Positions 6,606-11,745 of a stretch of DNA of 11,745 nucleotides are shown in pieces. The stretch is from JAFGKM01 sp964403465 (GTDB lineage Bacteria; Ratteibacteria; UBA8468; B48-G9; JAFGKM01), in contig CAYOFY010000049.1 of NCBI GenBank assembly GCA_964403465.1, positions 1 to 11,745 on the forward strand. The letters run 5' to 3'. The position numbers and the translations under genes are program-made. The notes beneath the pieces were generated by a model that saw only the letters and a list, made by a program, of their open reading frames with translations, searched no databases and had not been told where the DNA came from. Position 1 is the stretch's first letter. The number at the start of each line of letters is the position of its first letter.

Positions 6606-8218
6606 TATTTTCCGCTCCTTTCCAGCACAAGCACCCAGTCCTGGAAAATCGGCAATCTGTCGCCTTTTTTAGCAGGGAAACTCCATTCCCCGGTGTTCCT
6701 GACCGCTCCAAGGATTGTTTCCTTTCCGTTCACGGGGTTAAATAGAAACGCTTTATAAGCAACATCCTTTTCCAGTTTCTTGATTTTAAACCTGCCATAA
6801 AAGAAGGGCAGGTAGATAATCCTGACCTTCCCCGGTATCCCCGCCGCATAAGGATAGTAATGTCTATTCCTGTCTTCTTCGCATACCTCGGTTTCCACCC
6901 ATTCCGGATGCGGTTCAAACCTGTGCCACTCGTATCTTTCAAGAAGCCGTTTCGCCAGCCCCAGCTGGCAGGAACCCGGCAGCCGAGCCGCCTCGTCCCA
7001 GGGAGTATCTCCCCAGCTCATCCCGTGGGGAGAAGGGCCGTAAGGTTTTTCCTTCCTGTTCACCTGCCATATGCCGTTCGCACCGTATGTATGCCCGCAT
7101 GCGCCGTTTAATATGCATGCCCAGAAGGTGAGCCGCTGTATCTGTTCCCTGCACTGCCCCCCGATACCCTCATACACGGATTCCCCGTTTATCACGGGCA
7201 TTTTCGGCTCTGCATCGTACGACTGCCTCACCCTGTTGACGGCATTGCCTATACTGTTATCGCTGTGGCCTGTCTGGAGCATGTCAAGGTCAACCGCCTT
7301 CCTGCATTCCGGCACATCGGCCATGATGGTGCCGGGATGCATGGTAATCACGTTCTTCCACGGGTCAGTTTCTCTCACGTATCCCCCCACCTTTGCCCAC
7401 TCCTTCCTGAGCAGCAGCTGGTCATCCTCCCCCTGTTTTGAGTTGTGCGTGAGATAATACGGCATATCATACTCTCCGGCAAGACACCACACAACAGGAT
7501 ATGCGCCGTATCTTGCTATCAGGTATCTCCAGTGCTGTTTCATCTTCTCTGTCCCGGCAAACGTAAGATGGTACCCCCAGCACCCCACTATACAGGGCAT
7601 AAGTCCTGAGTCAACAAGATGCTTTATCCTCCTGTCCGCGCAATTGAAGTATTCCGGGTTGATTCTTTTGTATCCCTTTTCCCAGGGAAACCCGGCTTCG
7701 TTCCTTCCTCTTTTGTCAAACGGCCCCATGTCCGGGTACAGTCCGGCGACAATCTGTATCACGCTGAAATCTTTATTACGCCTGTCCATGGCAAGCTGCT
7801 GGAAGTCGTCAGGCCATACCAGCCTTTCGCACAAACCCATCCACCAGGTATCGGCAAGCCAGAAAAAAGGCGTTCCGTCGGCATATTCAAGATACCTCTT
7901 ATTCTTTGAGATTCGCAGCCGTCCGTGCCTGTAAAGCGGGTTATCACCGCTGTACGGGATTACCGTGAACTTCCCGCTCTGGCTATTCAGCCCCCTGTCG
8001 GATGGTTTTGAAAATTCCGTCCTGTAAGAATAACTGCCTTCTGCAGGACAGGAAAATCTCACCTTCCATATATTCTTTTCCACCCAGAATCCCGGTATAA
8101 TCCTTACTCCTTCAGGGCCCTCCAGGACACACCTCAAACTGGTATCATCAACAGAGTTGGTGTATTCCCTATCCGCGAGAAAAGCCATCTCTTTCACCAC
8201 GTTTTTTTCAATGTTCAT
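6605..8218 (-). CDS. DUF5060-DUF4038 glycoside hydrolase (GH140/apiosidase-like) with Collagen_bind_2-like C-terminal domain
   Basis: About 537 residues. An N-terminal beta-sandwich of DUF5060 type (about 8-90) carries GFWVEKNIWKVRFSCPAEGS (43-62) and NSQSGKF (78-84). The DUF4038 TIM barrel (about 95-430) contains YADGTPFFWLADTWW (112-126), VVWCLAGEYDMPYY (242-255) and PVINGESVYEGIG (341-353). A C-terminal beta domain (about 450-535) has IYLPFF, FNPVNGKE and a terminal QDWVLVLE, as in Collagen_bind_2-type modules. E249 and E346 are plausible catalytic carboxylates (inference). Characterised GH140 enzymes release apiose from rhamnogalacturonan II, but DUF4038 is broader. No signal peptide, so cytoplasmic. 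The ATG at 8218 is chosen because AAGGAGG lies five bases upstream; an in-frame ATG at 8236 would overlap the previous stop as ATGA but lacks an SD. The stop overlaps the next start (TAATG). Confidence 0.93.
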   Translation of the reverse strand: MNIEKNVVKEMAFLADREYTNSVDDTSLRCVLEGPEGVRIIPGFWVEKNIWKVRFSCPAEGSYSYRTEFSKPSDRGLNSQSGKFTVIPYSGDNPLYRHGRLRISKNKRYLEYADGTPFFWLADTWWMGLCERLVWPDDFQQLAMDRRNKDFSVIQIVAGLYPDMGPFDKRGRNEAGFPWEKGYKRINPEYFNCADRRIKHLVDSGLMPCIVGCWGYHLTFAGTEKMKQHWRYLIARYGAYPVVWCLAGEYDMPYYLTHNSKQGEDDQLLLRKEWAKVGGYVRETDPWKNVITMHPGTIMADVPECRKAVDLDMLQTGHSDNSIGNAVNRVRQSYDAEPKMPVINGESVYEGIGGQCREQIQRLTFWACILNGACGHTYGANGIWQVNRKEKPYGPSPHGMSWGDTPWDEAARLPGSCQLGLAKRLLERYEWHRFEPHPEWVETEVCEEDRNRHYYPYAAGIPGKVRIIYLPFFYGRFKIKKLEKDVAYKAFLFNPVNGKETILGAVRNTGEWSFPAKKGDRLPIFQDWVLVLERSGK

Positions 8219-8223
8219 TTCCG

Positions 8224-8230
8224 CCTCCTT
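8224..8230 (-). promoter_or_regulatory. Ribosome binding site deciding the start of the DUF4038 gene
   Basis: AAGGAGG on the minus strand, five bases before the ATG at 8218. It lies between two in-frame ATGs (8236 and 8218) and supports the downstream one. Confidence 0.75.
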
Positions 8231-8232
8231 TT

Positions 8233-10755
8233 TCATATAGCGCCGTTTTTACAGACATAGAGGATTATCCCCGATATTCCGGATTCCACTCTCCTCCTGT
8301 CAAATGGTTCGCTGTAGATGTAATAATTCCTGGGAGTACCTGAACGCCTGATTATCTTTTTTGTCTCCGGACTCCGTGCTATGTTGGCAAGGGTATTGTA
8401 TACATCTATGCGGATGCTGTTCACACCCTTGGTTGCTAATTTCCCCGGTATCACAATTTCAAAGGGTCTCCATGCGGTACTGCCGGCATACCTGCCGTTG
8501 ACATAAACCTTTGCCGCATATTTAAGCGTTTCTATGGAGAGCACGAGATCCGAGGGAGTGTCAAGCGAAAATTCATTCTTGTATGCAACCCATCCGGAAA
8601 AACTCCTCCCGAAAAGTCTTTTCCAGTCAAACAGTTTCTTGATGTCCCGTACAGGGACAGTTCCTCCCGCAGTTTTTTCAATGTAATATTCTGTACCATT
8701 CCAGCCAATCTCGGAAACAATAGAAGCCTGCCACTTGCCTTTCATCTTTATCCTGCCGGCAGTTCTTGTTTCACGCAGGGATCTCTTACCACGACGTTCC
8801 GTGGAAATAAAAACCGTCTCCTGAGGCGCAAGTTCCAGGCAATATCCTTTCCCTGCTTCATATTTCAAGGGAGATGAGAAGAAACCTCCGCTCAGGCATT
8901 TTATAAGTCTTGCCGGCTTCCCGGTTCCCGGAGCAATATGCCCTCTGAAAGGTTTCCCTCCGCTTTCGTTAAAGACGAAAAACAATTCTCCGCTTCTGCC
9001 CCTGAATTTTTTTACCCTGACAAACGGAGACGTGCACGGACCATCAATAGACATTTTTTTACCGAGGTCCGCATATACTTCTTTCGCAAAATCCGCTATT
9101 GGATTCCCGATTCGATGATAGGGTCTGGAGGTATCGGGCGCATAAGGCATGGAGTTTTTCAGGCAGAGAGCTGCCGGAGCGTAGACCCTTGCCTTCCTGC
9201 CGAGATTTTCAAGAAAATCTCTTTCCCTCTCGCTGATTGATTCAATGGGAGGAAGGACGAGCGAATAATACCTTGCCGCTCCGACCCTGAAATAATCTCT
9301 ACCCGTTTTGAAACCATCCATCTCGTTAGGCGATACAATGTCAAAATCCTCAGCATTAATCAGGAGATACTCCATCAGCGCTTCAAAGTAAAGGCCTGTA
9401 TTCCTGCTCCTTGTACGCCATATTGACGCTACCGGATACCAGACTGCTGTATTGATAACCTCTTTCTTGCGTGACGTCAAACTCAGAAAACCATTGAAGT
9501 AATTCACAAGTTCCGGCATGAAAAGCCACTGGGGCGACTTGAATCCGAAAGCCGCCACAAAACCGAGGTTATCCGCACCCCATGTGTACTCGGACGTGGA
9601 GGGGGTGAAGAAGTTTACCCCCCTTACAAGGTGGTGGTCCATGACCCACTTTGTCTCCTCTATCGTAACCCCGCATCCAAACGTAGCCATAATCTCGCTC
9701 AGCGCAAAAGGTCTTCCGTTCTGCCTTGCAGCCGAGGAGGCGAATTTTGCCATGTTCGTATTGTACGGAAAAGCATTGTAGCTTGCCGGATGGAATTTCG
9801 CTTTTTCCTTATCAGGCATAATCTGCTGGCATATTATGTCTATCCCCGGCACGTCAAACGTCTTCAACTGGAAAAGAAGGTCTCCCGTGGCAAGGAGATG
9901 CCTTTCCAGCAGGTCGTCATTGTTGAAATGCCCGGAGAATAACACATTGTTTTCCTCGCACCATTTTTTTATCGGCAGAAGGAAATTGTCATGGAGCATG
10001 CTGGTGAGAAGCCGTGCGAAATCCTCGCGGGCTCTCTGCGCGGACAGGCATTCCCCCTCATAGTAAAAAAGAGAGGGTATATGCCTCCTGAGGTCATACC
10101 CGTACCTTTCAAGGAAGATGCGCTCTATGTCGGCAGGCCAGGGTATGGCAGTTTTGTAATCCCGCCCCTTCCAGGAACACAACCCGTTTATGAGGCCTGC
10201 GAAGTTGAAGGGCTCGTCGCAGAAAAACCCTTTTATGACGCTTCCGAAGTATTTCCCGAAATGCCTCCCGTATGCTTCATGGGTTAACCTTACAAAGGTC
10301 TCTCCGGAACCCGCGTCAGTCAGTGCAACAATATCCTTGTTTTCCTTAACCCTGTAAACCCATCCTCCTTCCGCAAAGATGCCACCTTTCCCCTTTCCTC
10401 GTCCAATTCTTTCCATGCTTCGGGCTCTCAGGCCAGGTTTTTCCTTTAGAACAAGCCCCCCGGCACGTCCCGAGGGGCAATACAGTTCATCCCATATCCA
10501 CATCTCCATTGAACGCCGGGCGCATTCCTCAACCATCACCCCGAACTGCCTGAAATACTCGGAAGAGAGGTATCTACAGCCCATCTTGTCCTCGGTTTCA
10601 GGGATGGGGATTACAGACCTTACCCCTCTGTCATAGATATCCTGTATTAATTCTCTCGTCCGTCGGATGCTCAATTTTCCGTTCAGAACAAACATGAGCG
10701 CGAATGGGATAAAATCCATGCGAGGTCCTTTTTTGACATTCTTTTCCATATTCAA
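8233..10755 (-). CDS. Large GH106-like glycoside hydrolase (alpha-L-rhamnosidase-related)
   Basis: 840 residues from the TTG at 10755. The N-terminal half resembles the TIM barrel of GH106-like proteins: a first strand ending VLNGKLS (23-29), then GVRSVIPIPE (44-53), EYFRQFGVMVEECARRSMEM (66-85), WDELYCPSGRAGG (88-100) and GFFCDEPFNFAG (176-187). E181 and E354 (ALSEIM) are candidate catalytic residues (inference). The C-terminus (about 717-834) is a galactose-binding-like beta-sandwich with KVYVNGRYAGSTAWRPFEI and NSIRIDVYNTLAN. Characterised GH106 enzymes are inverting alpha-L-rhamnosidases; this one is divergent and has no signal peptide, so the substrate is open. Start is ambiguous: TTG at 10755 overlaps the upstream stop (TTGA) and has AGGAAGGGG at 10760-10768; ATG at 10749 is 10 bases from that SD; ATG at 10719 has AAGGA six bases upstream. 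I prefer 10755 because MNMEKNVKK resembles the next gene's MNIEKNVVK. Confidence 0.88.
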   Translation of the reverse strand: MNMEKNVKKGPRMDFIPFALMFVLNGKLSIRRTRELIQDIYDRGVRSVIPIPETEDKMGCRYLSSEYFRQFGVMVEECARRSMEMWIWDELYCPSGRAGGLVLKEKPGLRARSMERIGRGKGKGGIFAEGGWVYRVKENKDIVALTDAGSGETFVRLTHEAYGRHFGKYFGSVIKGFFCDEPFNFAGLINGLCSWKGRDYKTAIPWPADIERIFLERYGYDLRRHIPSLFYYEGECLSAQRAREDFARLLTSMLHDNFLLPIKKWCEENNVLFSGHFNNDDLLERHLLATGDLLFQLKTFDVPGIDIICQQIMPDKEKAKFHPASYNAFPYNTNMAKFASSAARQNGRPFALSEIMATFGCGVTIEETKWVMDHHLVRGVNFFTPSTSEYTWGADNLGFVAAFGFKSPQWLFMPELVNYFNGFLSLTSRKKEVINTAVWYPVASIWRTRSRNTGLYFEALMEYLLINAEDFDIVSPNEMDGFKTGRDYFRVGAARYYSLVLPPIESISERERDFLENLGRKARVYAPAALCLKNSMPYAPDTSRPYHRIGNPIADFAKEVYADLGKKMSIDGPCTSPFVRVKKFRGRSGELFFVFNESGGKPFRGHIAPGTGKPARLIKCLSGGFFSSPLKYEAGKGYCLELAPQETVFISTERRGKRSLRETRTAGRIKMKGKWQASIVSEIGWNGTEYYIEKTAGGTVPVRDIKKLFDWKRLFGRSFSGWVAYKNEFSLDTPSDLVLSIETLKYAAKVYVNGRYAGSTAWRPFEIVIPGKLATKGVNSIRIDVYNTLANIARSPETKKIIRRSGTPRNYYIYSEPFDRRRVESGISGIILYVCKNGAI

Positions 10756-11714
10756 TGGTCCCCTTCCTGCCTGTCCATCCTGGCAATCTGTCGTCCGGAG
10801 GTATCTGACAGGCGTGAACTTCTGCGAAAACTCCGTATCATTTCCACGAATATTTCAGGTTCGTCTATGAACGGGAAATGTTTTGACCTTGGGATGACAC
10901 GCACTTCGCAGGACGGTATATGTCGAGCCATGGCGCCCAGGCGCTCCAGCGGGCATGAGATATCCTGCTGTCCGGCCAGAATAAGCGCCGGACAGCGTGT
11001 CTCTCCCAGGCGTGCCAGTATGTCAGCGTGGATTTCAGGCTCGTTCCCGAAGTTGCTGTTCTCCCTGCCAAGGAACGTGAAATCGGTTCTGGCAAAAACA
11101 GCGTACACCTCGTCCCTTTTCTCCGGCCAGTGGTAGATGATTGAAGGCGCCTGTATCTTTACCTGCCTGCGAAAGGATTCGTCTGCGGTAATCTTTCCTG
11201 AGTTGTAGAGGTCGCATACCCTTTGCACCTCCCCTGCCAGATTGAGTTGCAACATCTCCTCATCATAAATCCTGCCGTACCATCCCTGGCGGGAAATCTC
11301 AGGATAAGAGACGCCCCCGCATACCACGTACAATTCCCTCATCCGGTGCGGGTAATGAAGTGCGAAGTAGAGGGCAAGTCCGCTCCCGAAGGAATGTCCG
11401 AGAATCCCTGCTTTTTCCGCGCCGAGATGGCTTATAAGGTTATCTATATCCGCAGCCATCCCCTCATAACTAACGAGACGTTTATCCGAGACAGGTTTAC
11501 TCCTGCCGCTGCCGCGCTCGTCCAGATACACCATCGTCATTTCATCCGCAAGCGGTGACAGGTAAGGGAAAAAATAGTCGCCCGAATTTCCCTTGCCGCC
11601 GTGAAGACAGATGAGCAGGGGACCTTTCCCTTCAACATGGTAATGAATCTTCATATCCACGGAATGGAAATAACGGCTCTCCGGTGAAGAACAACATTTC
11701 CTCGGCGCAACCAT
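10752..11714 (-). CDS. Alpha/beta-hydrolase, proline-iminopeptidase-like (peptidase S33-type)
   Basis: 320 residues with a complete alpha/beta-hydrolase core. The oxyanion-hole region is LHGGKG (37-42), where S33 peptidases usually have HGGPG. DERGSGRSKP (65-74) matches the DxRGxGxSxP signature of proline iminopeptidases. The nucleophile elbow GHSFGSG (106-112) gives Ser108. The acid is probably Asp251 in AGQQDISCP and the base His279 in PRSKHFPF. Members cleave N-terminal proline or hydrolyse esters, lactones and amides. In a glycan operon an esterase or lactonase role is as plausible as a peptidase one (inference). No signal peptide. The start at 11714 has AGAGGAG (11724-11730) nine bases upstream. 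The last 25 or so residues are a basic, serine-rich tail beyond the fold. The stop overlaps the TTG start of the next gene. Confidence 0.93.
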   Translation of the reverse strand: MVAPRKCCSSPESRYFHSVDMKIHYHVEGKGPLLICLHGGKGNSGDYFFPYLSPLADEMTMVYLDERGSGRSKPVSDKRLVSYEGMAADIDNLISHLGAEKAGILGHSFGSGLALYFALHYPHRMRELYVVCGGVSYPEISRQGWYGRIYDEEMLQLNLAGEVQRVCDLYNSGKITADESFRRQVKIQAPSIIYHWPEKRDEVYAVFARTDFTFLGRENSNFGNEPEIHADILARLGETRCPALILAGQQDISCPLERLGAMARHIPSCEVRVIPRSKHFPFIDEPEIFVEMIRSFRRSSRLSDTSGRQIARMDRQEGDH

Positions 11715-11745
11715 AATACATTTCTCCTCTTGTTACTGTTGATTA
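11715..11745 (-). promoter_or_regulatory. Leader of the alpha/beta-hydrolase gene with its ribosome binding site; operon continues or begins outside the window
   Basis: On the minus strand this short stretch contains AGAGGAG (complement of 11724-11730) nine bases before the ATG at 11714. No -10/-35 pair fits within the 31 bases available. A TAA at the very edge (11743-11745) could be the stop of a preceding operon gene, but this cannot be judged from here. Confidence 0.45.

Noticed and set aside
161..11714. Mobile element, prophage or genomic-island insertion at the tRNA-Cys gene
   Set aside because: tRNA genes are common integration sites, but no integrase, transposase, phage gene or repeated tRNA 3' end is present in the window.
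11632..11721. 29-codon frame starting with an ATG at 11721 directly after the AGAGGAG ribosome binding site
   Set aside because: It overlaps the alpha/beta-hydrolase start in another frame, stops quickly and has no family features; the SD is too close to it and better spaced for the ATG at 11714. An early frameshift in the hydrolase cannot be fully excluded but is not needed.
1..11745. CRISPR array, riboswitch or structured leader
   Set aside because: No regularly spaced repeats were found, and gaps between genes are too short for a known riboswitch, apart from the 94-base gap, which shows no recognisable conserved core.

Overview
The window is almost entirely one eight-gene operon on the minus strand (about 11714 down to 161), facing a partial tRNA-Cys on the plus strand at the left edge. 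No stretch over 300 bases lacks a gene, and there is no transposase, integrase, CRISPR array or rRNA. The operon's promoter and first gene(s) probably lie beyond the right edge, because position 11714 is only 31 bases from the end.

Order of transcription: (1) alpha/beta-hydrolase of the proline-iminopeptidase type; (2) large GH106-like glycoside hydrolase; (3) DUF5060-DUF4038 (GH140/apiosidase-like) glycoside hydrolase with a C-terminal Collagen_bind_2-like domain; (4) URO-D-superfamily protein A; (5) protein with an (alpha/alpha)6 'six-hairpin' glycosidase look; (6) tandem two-domain ADP-ribosylglycohydrolase-like protein; (7) URO-D-superfamily protein B; (8) stand-alone CBM9-like carbohydrate-binding protein. 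Gaps are short or overlapping (TTGA or ATG/TGA type junctions, a TAATG junction, and gaps of 10, 16 and 43 bases). The one larger gap, 94 bases, precedes the ADP-ribosylglycohydrolase-like gene. Most genes have clear AGGAGG-like ribosome binding sites. The operon ends at a GC-rich perfect palindrome (124-143) shared with the 3' flank of the tRNA gene.

Functional reading: three glycosidase-like proteins, a carbohydrate-binding module and an esterase/peptidase-like hydrolase point to breakdown of a decorated glycan or glycoside. None of the eight proteins has a recognisable signal peptide, so the work is probably done in the cytoplasm on imported oligosaccharides. The two URO-D paralogues lack the RQAGR signature of true uroporphyrinogen decarboxylase (HemE) and the HxC zinc motif of MtaA/MtbA methyltransferases. 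Together with the double ADP-ribosylglycohydrolase, whose first half has lost its acidic metal-binding motifs, they are the most unusual components. They may carry out an uncharacterised step such as sugar demethylation or unusual glycosidic cleavage; this is inference.

Organism: a bacterium (SD-led polycistronic operon, TTG as a possible start, tRNA-Cys without encoded CCA) with a roughly balanced GC content by eye. Combined URO-D, ADP-ribosylglycohydrolase, CBM9-like and DUF4038 genes are, from general knowledge, typical of glycan-degrading uncultivated or PVC-related lineages (Planctomycetota, Lentisphaerota, Omnitrophota, Hydrogenedentota and similar). The sequence alone does not settle which.
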